Origin: Hygrocybe punicea
Lineage: Eukaryota > Basidiomycota > Agaricomycetes > Agaricales > Hygrophoraceae
Direction: 5' to 3'
NCBI GenBank assembly: GCA_963556145.1
Contig: OY744462.1
Location: forward strand, 1,426,001-1,490,000
DNA length: 64,000 bases
Positions within the stretch are counted from its first letter, which is position 1; each line of letters starts with the position of its first letter. Position numbers and translations under genes: made by a program. The notes below the pieces were generated by a model. The model worked only from the letters and a program-made list of their open reading frames with translations. It was not told where the DNA came from and ran no database searches. Positions 1 to 12,517 of the stretch are shown here, in pieces.

Positions 1-1420
1 CCAGCCAACAACTCGGAAAATCGGACACCGGAGAACAAGTCGGTATTTGTAAACGCAAACACTATCCAGCTAACGGTGGTGTGTCAGGGAGTACTAGTGA
101 CACAACAAAATTCTGTCGGCCCACCCGAGATCAACTCGTCGAATGCCAGTGATGACTCCAACGTGTTCCTGATGGCTGTCCTTGCTGCTGCCTCTGCGTC
201 GCAAGCTGTGGACTCTCCTGCCAATGCCCTCTGCCACTCGGAAGCTCTTGCTTCAGAGAAATTTGTCGATGATGCTGACAGTCGAGTCTCACATCATGAA
301 CTGGCGAACGCCTTGAGCTCTGGTGAGGAATCCTATCAACTTTTCTGGTTATTCTATGTCTCATGAGTCATGATTCCTTGAGTTCCTCACAAGTTCCTGA
401 CGCTTCAAGGTAAGCTACAATCCGATGACGATAACCAAGAAAAAGATAATACAATGGAGCATGCGGAGTTATTGGCAACGAAATGGCTATCTTCTCAGCA
501 GCTTGCCAAGTTGGCTCAGGAGGAAGGTCTAATGTACCGAAAGGGCAAGTTCTCAAGGGAAGAAACACAGTTAGTGCGCGCAGCAATCATGTCCTATCAG
601 CAAGTGTGTGTGTACTGCTATGTTCATAACTCAAGCTGAACCTTCGTGTCTTAGCGGAAATCTCTCGATGCTCAGCAATTGGAACAAATCATATTTGACA
701 AGCGAGATGAAGCATTCTGGTCAGAGATATGTGTGTTTGCCACTTTACCCGGTAGAATCTACTTCCTGAGTGCACACTGCTAGCATATGCTGTCCCAAAG
801 CGCCCCCTGATAGGCGTTTATCATTTTGTCCGTAGAGCATATCAACCTTACGGCAAACAGGGCTCTTGGACTGCATCCGAAGATTATGAACTAATTCAGT
901 AAGTTTACAATTCTACTTGCTCCGTGATTGATATCGCAAGACATCGCAGGGCTGTTGATCAACACGGTGAACGTTGGAAGATTATCAGCAGTCTGGTTGG
1001 AAGGCCTGATAACGACTGCTGGGATCGCTATAGGAATCATCTCAAGAACAGAGACCTCCAAGCTAAGGGTGCGCAATGGGAACTTCTGGTTGGGAAACTA
1101 CTTACATACGGCACATCAGGTCGCTGGACGAAGGCTGAAGAAGCAAAACTAATCTCTATCATGGTAGAAATGGGTAGCGGCGATAATGACCCCAATATTA
1201 CTTGGCCGGAAGTGAGCAAGAAGTTAGGTTATAGGTGAGGAAGACAGCAATGCAGTGCGAAATGGTCGGAACTAGCAGCTATCACTGTTAAGACATTAAG
1301 CTGATTGACTGAAGTGCTGCATTTAGGGCGGAGCTGAAGAAAACCATGAAAATTGGAGATAAACAGTCCAAGGCTTCAATCACTACTGCCGGTTTATTAC
1401 CTGAACATGTGGTGAGCAAC
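1..1420 (+). pseudogene. Reb1/TTF1-like Myb DNA-binding protein, 5'-partial and probably broken
   Basis: The conceptual exons give, in order, a segment ending in a GLMYRKGKFS-type motif (about 454-603), a QQLEQIIFDKRDEAFW segment (654-712), a GSWTASEDYELIQ Myb start (about 784-900), HGERWKIISSLVGRPDNDCWDRYRNHL (about 946-1068, the classic Reb1/TTF1 signature), and a second Myb repeat beginning GRWTKAEEAKL (from about 1121). Proteins of this family bind DNA at RNA polymerase I terminators or act as general regulatory factors. The second repeat should run straight into KQCxxKW. Here QCSAKWSEL is present, but an in-frame TGA at 1236-1238 precedes it, and no good intron removes it. No start codon is visible, so the gene enters from the left edge. 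The 3' part fades out near 1420, just before the Plavaka element, so insertion or decay may have truncated it. The family call is firm; its status as pseudogene is inference. Confidence 0.6.
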
Positions 1421-1650
1421 CTTCTTCCGATGATATCTTGCCAAGCACTCACTGAATCTTATAGGATTAGTTGCCATCTCGCAAAGATTCCAGGTCAGGT
1501 CAAATTACAATTATCATTTATTTAGTTGGCGGCCATGTAGTAGAATAAGGCCTTTTTCAATATCAGCCACAATCACGATCGACATCTCAGTATCCTTATT
1601 TAAACTCAGTCGACTACCATACCGAACACTTGCAACAGTGCAATGGTTTA

Positions 1651-4600
1651 CACTAGGGAATCACCATGTCGGACACCGGTGAGTGTACTCTCCACCAATC
1701 ATCAAAATATATCTTGACCATCATTTTCACCACAGGATAGTTTGGATCAATTCCAATAGTCACTTGATGGATTGCAGCTCCGCATTCAACCAGACCTGCT
1801 CTTGTGGGAGATTATTTCCAGATCTCCGGGCCTTTAAGAATCACCAGAACAGATGCAAGAAAAGCAAGGATCGTTTGTCCTATGCTTTAGTAAAGGCCAA
1901 AGCACATCTAGCTGCTAAAAAGCAGAAAATTACTGCTCCGGAGCATCCCCCAGATATCATTGATGGCGATGGTCAGGTTGAATCTTTGGAGGACGAGCTT
2001 GCCCAGGTATTGAGCAGTTCCTTCCCCCCGAAAAAGTCCAATGATCATTTATTTCTTCAGGCTACAGCGGTTCCAGTTGTCCAGTTGGATGTGAGGCCAA
2101 CAAAGCGGCACAGACGGCTTCCATCCCGCCTTCTAGGCACTGGTTTGGAGCTCAACGATAAGAGACTGAGAGACTTTCTTCCCCAGCCACCTCCTGCCCT
2201 GCCACCACCTGGCGCTGATATCCTAGACCCCCTTTCACCACCGTCCAATGAGAACTGCAACGATAGTTCTAAGGAAACATCTGAGGAAACATCTTCTGGA
2301 GTTGGCGGACGTGTTTGTCGAATTCTCGACACTGCTCGCAATTCTTTTGGCATATTTCAACAATATTTGGCCGAGAAGTTTCCTTCTCATGACCCAGAAG
2401 GCGAGATGGCAGCCTCATCATTGTCAAATATTATCAATTCTGACCCAGAACAACAATCGCCACCTCCGTCATTTGGGCCCTTTCAAAACAAGAGCTCTTT
2501 TCAACTGGGTGATTGGTACTGGAACCGCAGAACTCAGAAGTCCCAGCAAGACTTTAAGGATCTACTTGGCATCGTTGGCGCTGATAGTTTTCGAGCTGCA
2601 GATGTTCGAACAACCAATTGGGATAAGGTCAATGCCCAGTTAGCGCTCAACGAATGGGATCAGGAAGATTGGATCGACGAGGATGCAGGATGGACGACGT
2701 CACCTGTAATAATTTCAGCACCATTTCACTGCCTCACTGCCAACCCCGGCGCTTGCGATTATGAAGTCGCGAAACTCCACCACCGTCCCTTGGTATCTGT
2801 CATCCGGGAGAAAATCGTGAACGCTCACGATAATCCTCATTTCCATTATGAACCGTATGAGCTTCTCTGGCAGCCCACCAATGAGGAGGCTGAAGTTCAC
2901 ATCCAAGGCGAACTCTACAGTTCTCCGGCCTTCATCGAAGCTCACAATTCACTACAAGATATGTCTGGTGAACCTGGTTGTGATCTTCCGCACATTGTTG
3001 TTGCATTGATGTTTTGGTCTGATACAACTCATTTGACGAATTTTGGGTGTGCGAAACTGTGGCCCTTATATATGTTCTTTGGTAATGAGTTGAAGTATCG
3101 GTGATGTAAACCCTCTTGCAATTCATGTGAACACGTGGCCTATTTTGAAAGTGTACGTCCTTCCCTTTCTTTTCCTCGTCCTGGCTGATGAATCACATTT
3201 AGCTCCCGGACTCCTTCAAGGATTTTGCCAAAAAGTATACCGGTACGAAGAAGCTGAAACAGTCATTCATGACACATTGTCACCACGAATGTATCCATGC
3301 TCAGTGGAGAATCATCCTGGACGAGGAATTTCTAGAAGCATATGAACGTGGCATTGTGATTGAGTGCTGTGACGGGGTTTTGCGAAGGTTTTATCCTCAT
3401 ATATTCACTTATTCAGCGGATTACCCCGAGAAGTGAACTTCACCCCATTGCATGCTGTTACATTCTTACATGATAGAAATAGGATCCTTATGACCAATAT
3501 CCAAAATAGAGGCGGGTGTCCATGTCCGCGTTGCACTACCCCGTTAACCAAATTGCATCTGGTGGGTACAAAACGAGACAGAAACACTAGGATCCGACTT
3601 GCCCGCGTCGACAACAAATGACGTAGATTCATAGTCTCCCAGGCTCGGCATGCCATCTATCAGCAGAATCATGCAGTGGACAGTGCAGGTGTTGAACGCC
3701 TCCTTAAGCCTCAGTCTCCCGTTCCTACCTCGGTAAGGCGATTCATTTGTTAATTTGGGTAATTTGTGCTCAGGGCTTTCTCAGAATGCATTTTCAGAAC
3801 GATTGCTGGAATTTGGATTTAATTTCTTCCTGTTGTTCCTAATTGATCTGATGCACGAGATCGAACTTGGCGTGTGGAAAGCCTTATTCATCCAACTTCT
3901 TCGCATCCTGCAATCAACCGATGAAAATAGTCTGCATGAGCTTGATCGCCGGTAACCTCAACTTGTGTCTAGCTTTGCATGTATCCTAATCCACGCACAG
4001 TTTTCGATTGGTTCCAACCTTTGGGAGGGACACGATCAGACGTTTCACTTCGAATACCTCAGAATTGAAGAAAATGGCTGCAAGAAATTATGAGGATTTT
4101 TTGCAAGTGAGTTAGTCATCACATTATTAACCATACGTCTATGACGACCTAATCTATTTGCAGTGTATCATACCTGTTTTTGAAGGTCTACTCCCTGAAC
4201 CACATAATGGATGGGTTCTCCGACTTCTTTTCACCTTTGCTCACTGGCATGGACTAGCCAAGATGAGAATGCACAGCGATACTACCCTTGCTATCCTTGA
4301 CAATGAAACGATGGCTCTTGGGGAAAGACTCCACGAATTCCAGTCTAAAACCTGCTCAGTTTATCAAACATATGAATTGAAACGCGAAAGCGAAGCCAGA
4401 AGACGCCGCCGCAGTGGGAACGCGTCTAAAGCCAGACCATTGGCACCGAAAAGTAGTACCGAAGAGAATAGTGCCCGACGCCGACCAAAGACTCTAAACT
4501 TACAGACTTACAAGGCACACTCAATGGGGGATTATGTTGAGATAATCAAAAGATATGGTACTATGGATTCCTACACAACAGAAATAGTAAGTCTTCGTTA

Positions 4601-6530
4601 TTAAGTGCCTAGTTATGATAATGATGATACATTGTGGTAGGGTGAACTGGAACACCGGAATCCTAAGGCTCAGTTCAAACGGACCAGCAAAAAGAAGTTC
4701 ATACGACAACTAGCACAAATCGAGCGGCGACAAGCTCGTATTAGACGGATTCGTCAAAAGGTGGCTGGAGAAACTTGTACTTCCATGAAGGAGCACCTAT
4801 CACAAAATCCCGATGCACACCACCAGATTGGACTTGCCCAGAACCATCCACACCACATCGGGACCTTTCTGCGGTTGAATGTTGAAGACCCTGCTACCAA
4901 GGTAAATGAAAATGTGTCAATTGGAATCAACTGATGATGCAATTTTTCTCAGGATTTCTGGGTAAAGCTGAGGTTACATCTTTTGCCTCGCATCAAATTA
5001 TTATTGAAAGCTGAATCTGGCAATGAACCCCTCACTGGCACGCAAGCCTTGGAACTGGACAGTATCCATTTCAAATCCGACCGCCTGTACCAACATAACA
5101 TCATGAGAATTAATTACACCTCATATGACGTTCGAAGGGCCCAGGATACCATAAACCCGAACACGGATCACTGCGATATAATGCTCCTGATGGCTCAAAA
5201 TGCCAGCTCGCCGGGTCATCAGTATATGTATGCCCGTGTTCTTGGCATCTACCACGTCAATGTTATATATACCGGACCCGGCATGTTGGATTATCGGGCT
5301 CGGCGGATGGAGTTCCTGTGGGTAAGGTGGTTCGAGAACTTGGACGACATACCAGTGCAGACCAGCTGGAAAAGAGCGCAGCTGGATCGCCTGCAGTTTC
5401 CACCCATGTGCGAGGATGATGCATTCGGTTTTGTGGACCCCACAAATGTGTTACGAGGCTGCCATTTGATCCAGTCATTTGCAGTAGGAAAGCGGCATGC
5501 GGATGATGAAATGGGTATCTCAGCATGTGCTCAGAATTCGAAGGATTGGCGTCAATATTATGTTAATAGGTATGTTGTCTACAATCTGCCTTTCCCATCC
5601 TAATTTTATTTCCGGATTTGTTGACCGAGATATGCTTATGCGATACCATTGGGGTCTCGCAGTTGGACATGTATATGGTCACAACTCTTCCCAACAACAC
5701 AACGGAAATGATGCACCGGCATTACATTCCAGCAACACTGACCCAGAATCCGAGGGTGTCGAGGACATAGGACTTGAAGATGACAGTGCAGAAACTGCCA
5801 AAATTGGAGATGCTGGGCTTGAAGATGGCAACTCGGATGGCGACTCAGACTATAATGATGACACAGAACTTGACAGCGAGAATAATTCCACTTCCGAGGG
5901 TAGTGATTTTGAGGAAGGCTGGGAGGATGAGGTGGAGTTCTTAGCAATGGATGAAATGTACGGTGATAGTCGAGCTGTTGAAATGTATGCGTAATGCAAG
6001 CACTTTTCTGTCTTACTTTGGGGGAAATAACCTAAGGATCACATGATGGAGGTTAAAGATATTGATGTTATTGGGCAGATGTACCAGAAGTGGTAGCATG
6101 AGTCATAATGTCATGGATCTGACAGGTAATACCTGGTGAGGATGGGTGTAGCTAACCAATGCACTGATACTCATCATGATGCGTTACATTGCTACAAAAT
6201 CATCACTATGATAATTCTAGGCATAACATGAGCATCAAACCCCCTTCTGACACTGTATGATAATGGTAGGTCCTGAGTAGCAGCGGAGTCTATCCGCTGA
6301 TGAACTCCGCCAACGACTATCAGCCACCAAATGATTTCCTGATGCCTTCCACCAGAGGAAGTGGCCGATTTCGTCGCAACGGTCGCCAACCGCTGTGTAA
6401 ACGTGGAGTCCGTTACTGAAGTTACCGATCTGGCTGGGGCTTTTGGACACTACAAGGCCGTAAAAATTTAACGGGTTTCCTGATCGCGGGACAATCTTGA
6501 AAGGTGTTGTGATTCATAGACTAGTGTAGA
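1651..6530 (+). mobile_element. Possible limits of a Plavaka (CMC/CACTA-group) element
   Basis: The only candidate ends I find around the transposase are CACTAGGGAATC at 1651 on the left and an inverted CTAGTG ending near 6530 on the right. Each is flanked by TA, as expected for CACTA-type elements with 2-3 bp target duplications. Only six bases match between the ends, so this is weak. About 530 bp without coding signal lies between the transposase stop and the right candidate end. Confidence 0.25.
1767..5994 (+). pseudogene. Plavaka-family transposase, decayed
   Basis: The chosen start (1767) gives MDCSSAFNQTCSCGR followed by an HQNRC zinc-finger-like motif. Then come long stretches typical of this Agaricomycete transposase: LGDWYWN (about 2510), DEDAGW (2680), LVSVIREKI, HFHYEPYELLWQP, GELYSSPAFIEAH, GEPGCDLPHIVVALMFWSD, FFGNELKYR, ECCDGVLRRFYP, GGCPCPRC, DLMHEIELGVWKALF, LLPEPHN, LLFTFAHWHGLAKMRMH and finally FVDRDMLMRYHW with a very acidic tail ending at 5994. 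At least seven introns are implied, for example after PEK near 3434 and before GFSQNAFSERL near 3773. Two codons that are arginine in the family are TGA here (3102-3104 in KYR-R-CKPS and 3619-3621 in NK-R-RRF), both explicable as CGA to TGA. The acceptor before FVDRDM also looks altered. The protein could not be made whole, so the copy is dead. It belongs to a different Plavaka lineage from the one at 26-30 kb. Confidence 0.85.
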
Positions 6531-6940
6531 GCCCCTGGACTAGATCTAACGTCATAACGTGGACTGATTCCGTCTTACCTTCACGTTGACATAACCATCC
6601 ACTTGGGATCCACTTGCCCTTTCCCGTCACTGAAGTTGTCGGAGAGCATCATATGATCATGAATGTTATTGATGCAGGGGTGATGGCAGGTTGACAATAG
6701 ACCTGAACGTTGAACGTTGAACCTTCAAATTCCAATCGAACGAGCGCTGGGCCAGTGGGCCACAGGACAAACTGGTCCTTTCATTCTACACTTTTGGCAT
6801 GACGACTCTCGAGACCAAGTCCAACACTCAAGATCAGTGCGAGCAGAACAGCGACAGGAAGGGAGGGCAGGACGGGTGAATCTGTGTTGGAGGTTGCACG
6901 TTCGCCGATTCCACCAACGTTGATCGTTTCTCATGTGGAT
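5998..6940. other. Intergenic stretch without recognised gene
   Basis: Only short unconvincing reading frames are present and no family resemblance was seen. It contains the 3' remainder of the Plavaka copy and the upstream region of the acid phosphatase gene. Confidence 0.5.
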
Positions 6941-6959
6941 CCCATCAAGAATGTCTTCT

Positions 6960-6968
6960 CATAAATAC
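6960..6968 (+). promoter_or_regulatory. TATA-like box of the acid phosphatase gene
   Basis: The sequence ATAAATA lies about 50 bp upstream of the ATG at 7012. The position suits a short-leader fungal promoter, but this is a sequence-only guess. Confidence 0.3.
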
Positions 6969-7011
6969 TGGCCAATGTAGGTTCAATGGGGCCTCCCAAC
7001 CTCCTCTCAAC

Positions 7012-8729
7012 ATGTGGTTCATCGCCGCCCTCTCGCTTCTCTCGATAGCTTATGCAGCTCAAGTACGTTGCCGTATTATCCCAACCTTGAACCGCAACCG
7101 TACCCTTGTAAACACTCCGTTCAGGTCCCGACTTTTGTTCCCCCATCGTTTGGTCCTACCGTCGCTTCTTCCAATTACGTCGGAGCTAGCAATGGCTCTC
7201 TTCCAAAGCCTACAGTCGTACCTGGAAAGCAATTTGATCGTTTCATCCAAGTAACCCGTCTTACCCTCTGAGTCTCCTTTTGCTCACCCGCCCCACCCCC
7301 CTCAGATATGGCTCGAAAACACCGACTTTGCTACCGCGAGTAATAACGTGAGCAATCCGTCTCCTTAACGACGAGATCCCTGAACTGATATCTCGTAGTC
7401 TGTCTTCACATCCTTGGCCCAACAAGGCATCATACTCGACCAGTACTATGCTTTGACTCACCCTTCCGAACCCAACTACATGGCTGTTGTTGGAGCCGAC
7501 TTCTGGGGCTTGGCAGACGATGCTTACTACAGCATACCAGCAAAGTTCGTGTTCAATTTTTCCTTCTCAATTTCCTGAATTTGACCTTCAATTCTCCTTG
7601 CAGCATCTCCACTGTTGTTGACCTTCTGGATGCGAAAAATATCTCCTGGGCTTCCTACCAGGAGAACATGCCCTCCGATGGCTTTACAGGCTTCAAGTAC
7701 GTCCTCGCCGCTCTTTGTTCACCCTGTACTTTACCAATCCACCCATCCTCGAAGCTTCACGTCCGTTAACTACTTGAACACATCCGCTCCTCCCTATACG
7801 TTCTATGTCCGCAAGCACAACCCACTCATCTTCTATGACTCCGTTGCGACTGTCCCAGCTCGAGATGTGCTCCAACGCAACTTCAACGACTTTGCGGCCG
7901 ACGTCAATGCGTCCGCCATTCCACAATGGGTTTTCGTAACCCCAAACCTTGTCAACGACGCCCACGATACCGACATCACCTTCGTCTCCGAGTGGCTCCA
8001 GTTCTGGCTCTTGCCACTCCTCAATGACACGAACTTCAATGACAACAGGACCCTCATCCTTTTAACATTTGACGAGAACGAAACCTACACCATCAATAAC
8101 CGCATTGTATCCATCCTCCTTGGCGGTGCCGTCCCCGCTGCCATGCACGGGACCACCGACTCGACATACTACACCCATTATTCCACCTTGAGTACCGTCC
8201 AGGCTAATTGGGGCCTCGGCTCCCTTGGACGCGGAGACACCAACAAGTGAGTCTCTTCCCGTATACACAACCAACACCCCCCCCTCACGCACGCCCCCTC
8301 AGGACCCTCTCCAATGTCTTCTCCTTCGTCGCCCAAGCAACAGGCTATACCAACGTCGACATCACCGGCTCCGATATCCCCCTCACCAACTTAACCGGCA
8401 CGATCCCCGGGCCACTCAACGGTAACCAATACGTCCCTTACCTTGCACCCAACACTTCTGCCGTCGGAGCCGGGGGAGGTCCTGTCTTCGTCGCACAAAC
8501 CCTTAACACTAGTCTCAACGAAACCAACGCCCCGCCGCCCGTCAACCTCACCGCCATGAACAAGACGGTCCCTGGCCTTGGACCGCCGTCCTCCACTGCA
8601 CCGCCAAAAGCGACGGGGACTGGATCGGGATCGGGATCGGGGTCGAGCGGCTCTGTGGGTCGGGAGGTGGCTGCAGGGTCCGCTGCAGTTTTAGGTGTTT
8701 TGATGGGTGGTGCGATGTTGTTCTTGTGA
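7012..8729 (+). CDS. Secreted acid phosphatase, phosphoesterase family, probably GPI-anchored
   Basis: This is a seven-exon gene: 7012-7062, 7125-7250, 7306-7347, 7399-7544, 7604-7696, 7755-8246 and 8303-8729. All introns are GT-AG and all phases close, giving 458 aa. Residues 1-15 (MWFIAALSLLSIAYA) form a signal peptide. The bacterial-to-fungal acid phosphatase/phospholipase C-type phosphoesterase family (PF04185) is shown by FDRFIQIWLENTDF, HPSEPNYMAVVGADFWG, WASYQENMP, HNPLIFYDSV, WVFVTPNLVNDAHDTD and LTFDENETYTINNRI. The last holds the conserved metal/substrate region. There are many N-x-S/T sites. The C-terminus has a Ser/Gly/Thr-rich linker (GTGSGSGSGSSGS) and then a hydrophobic tail ending AMLFL, the pattern of a GPI-attachment signal. 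It would release phosphate from organic esters at the cell surface or wall. No nonsense codon or frame break is visible, so the gene looks functional. Confidence 0.92.
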
Positions 8730-8977
8730 GAGGTATGTCTTGCCTTGCATCTCAGGACAACTGGTTTATCATGCCCGAACTTCTCAATGCAATATATTCT
8801 TTATTCTATGCACAATTTACTTTCCAATTTTTTTTTGATATCGGATTCCTGTCAGTAGTAGCATTTATATAGGTTGTGAGATTGAAGCTTCTTTAGCCGC
8901 TCTGCTATTTGACTATAATGTACATCCACTTGTCCTAAAAACTATATTCCGGTGTTCGTAAATCTTGACACTTTTGC

Positions 8978-11583
8978 TCATTGCCACCATTCACGAGCCC
9001 TTGGACCACATCTCTTGGGAGTGACTTGTTCAAGTCGATCCTGTAAGGATGTCGAACGAAACTGGTATGAGAGGATAGTCATATCCCGTGAATAAGATAT
9101 CAACAAATACCCAATAATTGACAGGAGAATGCGCGGCCAATCGTCCGATGAATGGTATGTGCTGAGAGGCCAAGAACATCTTCTTTACAGTCAAACCACG
9201 TAACACAGCGTCCTGCCTCATGGCCGTAATCTCTTCGCTGCTGAAATCAGATTTCACGTCGACCGAGACGACTTTGGGTCCAGGGAGGAGGCGGTCTTGG
9301 CCTTGAACCTCGCATGAGAGGGGAGACGGTTTCAAGAAGATTTCAATGCCAAGATGACAGAAGTTGAATAGATTTTCTGGATCCACATTTGTGTTTCATG
9401 GTTCCTACCCACACAACGGCATGAAGATAGCTCACCAGGGTCCAAGTCAACATCTCTGAAATCGCCAAGAGAGGGGAGACCAGTGGCAACGAAGTCGTTT
9501 CGGTTCGTAACGCGCCACATGGATCTGGGAACCTCAGGGTCGGTGCGCAAGCCCTTGTGCAACGCTGCGAGTGATTCCAGTGATCAAAATGGGACAGTAA
9601 GTATCATCATTAAAATTTAACCAACCCTCACGGCTGACAATATCTGACTGTATTCACCATAGCAATTTGAGGAAGTGTCTCGACGTAATGTAAAAAGACA
9701 ACGTACGACAATTGGAGTGGCAAAGAGGTACGCATCCCGTAGAAGAGCGCTTGATCCGATGTCCTTAGAGAGGAGAGCTTTCGAGTAAGCCAATGAAGCA
9801 ATGGCTGTACCCAGACTGTGTCCGGTGAACCAAACGTGAATCTTGGTACCAGGTGGTTTCCCTTTGGCCAGCTCATCCGTAGCTATTTTAATCCCAGCTG
9901 CAATCGTGTCTAGAATAAAACGAAAATCAGCAGTCAGGGGGGATATTGGAAAATGTCTTAAGAGTTTGTACCATAGGGTAATCGTTCTTGGTCATCCGGA
10001 AAGAGTCGCTACAAGGTTTTGATTCAACAGGCGCGTGTTAATGAGTAGCATCTCCCTACTTCTTTAAATCCTCGGTGGACTAGTGTAGAGCGTGAAGACG
10101 TCATTCTTCCAACACGTCCAATAGCAGAGAAAACACACCATTGTGGAAGCCGGGAATATGTGCTGATGCTTTGACGAAACTGGACAGGGATTCCTAAGTT
10201 TTCGTAGTTAGAAGTATAGATCTGGGTCGTACTAACGTAGCACTGAAATCGGTTATCCATTCTTCAAACGATGCTGGACCTGTGCCTCTTAAAGAGCAGA
10301 CCAATTCTATAGTCAGCCTCCAGAATAAAGCAATGAAAATCATCCTGATGACTGACTTGAATGCAACAACAACCCAGTCCCCACCAGCGTCCCAGAACAA
10401 CGAACAATACGCTTGACTCGTGCTTGCCAACTCGCTCAAAGGTTCGTAGAAAATGTTATAGTCATTAACGAAAGTGCTGATCGGGCTCGACGTCAATTCG
10501 TCATCATCCTCACCAAGTAACGCGACAATCTTTGAAATCGCGTCGCCATCCAAGATCGATGTGATGAGACCACCAGGGTCAGACGTGTCCGCCATGTTGG
10601 AGGTATGACGTCCTCCGTCTCTCAGGACGTCGCGAGCGGAGTAGAGGGCTTTATGAAATCCAGTGGTTGATCTTTCGTACATGATACTAGACAGTTGGAG
10701 GCTGGGGTGGTGGGGTGGGGGGGTAAAGAATGGATGTATTAGAAAACAGGGCCATTGCCATAGCAGGGAACAACAGCATACAGAAATTTAGCGATATCGA
10801 GGTCAAATTCACGTAGATGATCCTGAGCCGAGCCGGGAGCAGCTGACAATTTGTGTTTTGCAGCCTGACATTGATTTTTCTGCAAAGCTTTGAAGAGCAT
10901 GGGATTCACTGACACAGATAGCACACACCGTCAAGCATAACCAGATTTATATGCATCGAGTCATCCACACTCACTGCTGTTTACAAGGGATAAATGCCCT
11001 GATAAATGCCCGAATGTGCGACGATACAAAGCAACGATGAGGGGAGCGTTGGCGATGATGCACCAGATATAGATGATGCCCAAGACAAAGGAGGCACCAG
11101 TTGCAAAGAAGACGATAGACAAAAACGCTGAGACATCTGTGAAACCATGAGGCCAAGTGTATCTGGATATGCGAAAAGGTTGGATGCACCAAATCGTCCC
11201 ATGAGTAGCCTGCATACATGTCAAAAAGAAGCGCATTTGGACATCAGTGCCTCCGAAAAGAAAAAAAAACATAGATGGATTTCCACGTCGACATACCCAA
11301 TGACAATAATTGACCAAGTTCTAACCAGGTACTTCATGAATACGACCAAATTACCGACAACTATGTGCCTCAGCCAGGCGATCTCTTGGTTAAGGACGGT
11401 CCCTCGAGAAGCCACATTCTGCGCAATGCTAGCGACTTCGTCTGAACGAAGACTTTTCAGCTGACTACGAATGCGAGCGGTACATGCATCAATCTCCGCC
11501 TGCGTCTGGGGCGCCTGAATCGTTTGCAGTGAGCGCGGCCCGAGTGGGGATAGGTTGCAACGACAAACTTGGTTTATAACCAT
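8978..11583 (-). CDS. Class-3 fungal lipase with N-terminal membrane segments
   Basis: The N-terminal part has transmembrane stretches: HIVVGNLVVFMKYLV, and FLSIVFFATGASFVLGIIYIW. It is followed by FDLDIAKFL-IMYERS (the family's usual lead-in), FWDAGGDWVVVAFKGTGP, EEWITDF, the nucleophile elbow GHSLG (about 9810) inside HVWFTGHSLGTAIASLAYSKALL, then MWRVTNRNDFVATGLP, FCHLGIEIFL and ASQHIPFIGRLAAHSP near the C-terminus. It should hydrolyse acyl esters, with the catalytic domain tethered to a membrane. Plausible 5' exons are 11583-11297, a 20-nt exon 11209-11190, 11136-10975, 10908-10782 and 10686-10357. The last exon ends in ...REWWQ with stop at 8978-8980 after a phase-0 intron. Exon borders between about 10290 and 9390 are uncertain, and one junction near 10237 does not close in phase as I drew it. 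Overall family assignment is strong. The combination of membrane helices and lipase is common in Agaricomycete homologues. Confidence 0.82.
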
Positions 11584-11911
11584 GCAAAGCTTTGAAGGTG
11601 GTATCGCGGGTTTGTTAGATGTGGGAAAACAAGAGCCCGTCGGGCGCTAAGCACCTCAGCTTGGGATTGGCATTCTTCCAAACCCGGAATCTAAACATAC
11701 AAACATAAACATCACGACCAAATACAGGTCTACAGAGAATTGATAGCACCGGAGATAAATGTCAGAGACAAAGAAAGAGTTACGAAGGGAAATGTCAACA
11801 TTGGAAAGTAAGATCGAAGAACTTTGTAAAGAGCCACGGCAAATCGCCAGGGCGTTAGACGAAGTCCCAACTGATAAGCGACGGTTTCAGGATGGCAAAC
11901 AGCAAGCGGAC

Positions 11912-12422
11912 TCAGTATGGCAAGAACACACTGGGGACTATGCCTTGGGAGAGACTGGCTATGTGCTGGAAAGCACCCAAGGAGAGGTCGAAGGAATTGC
12001 CATTGGGACAGGTCACGCAAAGGTCAGCAATGACGGCGGTAACGGACTGGCCATTATTGGTGTTCGTGATATGAACCGACTGGCCACAGAGATCACTATT
12101 CCAGCGGGAAATATCTGAAGGAGGAGGGAGGGTTCATGGTTAGGGGAAACAGAATGACGAAACGGTTAGGGCAATGATACCAATGGCACAAATAAGGTCC
12201 GAGTCTTGGTGCACGACTCCGCATGCGCCAGGTTCGCCATTCTGGGAGTAGAATGTGGCGCTAGGGGAAGGGTAAATTTGAAAGAGGGTAACGAGAGGGG
12301 TAACAGCGTGAAACTCACTATCCACCCGTGATGTCACGAGAAGCGAGTTCGTCAGTACGGGGAACGACATGGGCAGAAACAAGGGTAGCCGCAGCGTAAA
12401 TGAAATAGAGTATGGCGACCAT
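11912..12422 (-). CDS. Small secreted double-psi beta-barrel (expansin/RlpA-like) protein
   Basis: There are three exons (12422-12319, 12260-12181, 12114-11912), both introns are GT-AG, the phases close, and the product is 128 aa. The signal peptide is MVAILYFIYAAATLVSA. The mature part has GGYATFYSQNGEPGACG, HQDSDLICAI, LCGQSVHITNTNNGQSV, ADLCVTCPNG and FDLSLGAFQHIASLSQGI, which is the full DPBB pattern of basidiomycete barwin/expansin-like proteins. Six cysteines are present, fitting conserved disulphides. Such proteins are extracellular and are thought to bind or loosen cell-wall polysaccharide; no catalytic activity is established for most. An open frame on the opposite strand (11759-12118) is only a shadow of exon 3. 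The gene follows, in the same direction, the 5' end of the lipase gene by about 330 bp. Confidence 0.9.
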
Positions 12423-12509
12423 TGGGAAAAAAAGGTGGAGAGTGTTGTTGGTATTTAAGGCGAATGAGAGGTGGTAGAGGGTGGTGAAGAGAAGGTAAAT
12501 TGGACAGGC

Positions 12510-12517
12510 TTTTATAG
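12510..12517 (-). promoter_or_regulatory. TATA box of the DPBB gene
   Basis: TATAAAAG on the minus strand lies about 88-95 bp upstream of the start codon at 12422. The match to the consensus is perfect; its use is inferred. Confidence 0.45.

Noticed and set aside
10070..10095. A second copy of the GACTAGTGTAGAGC word seen near 6522 as a transposon end
   Set aside because: It lies inside the lipase gene with no partner end or target duplication; probably chance.
10690..10730. G-rich run as a G-quadruplex regulatory site
   Set aside because: It lies in a lipase intron and is simply the complement of a pyrimidine tract before the acceptor site.
11759..12118. Plus-strand 119-codon open frame as a gene
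   Set aside because: It is the complement of DPBB exon 3, whose minus-strand protein has clear family conservation; the plus-strand product resembles nothing.
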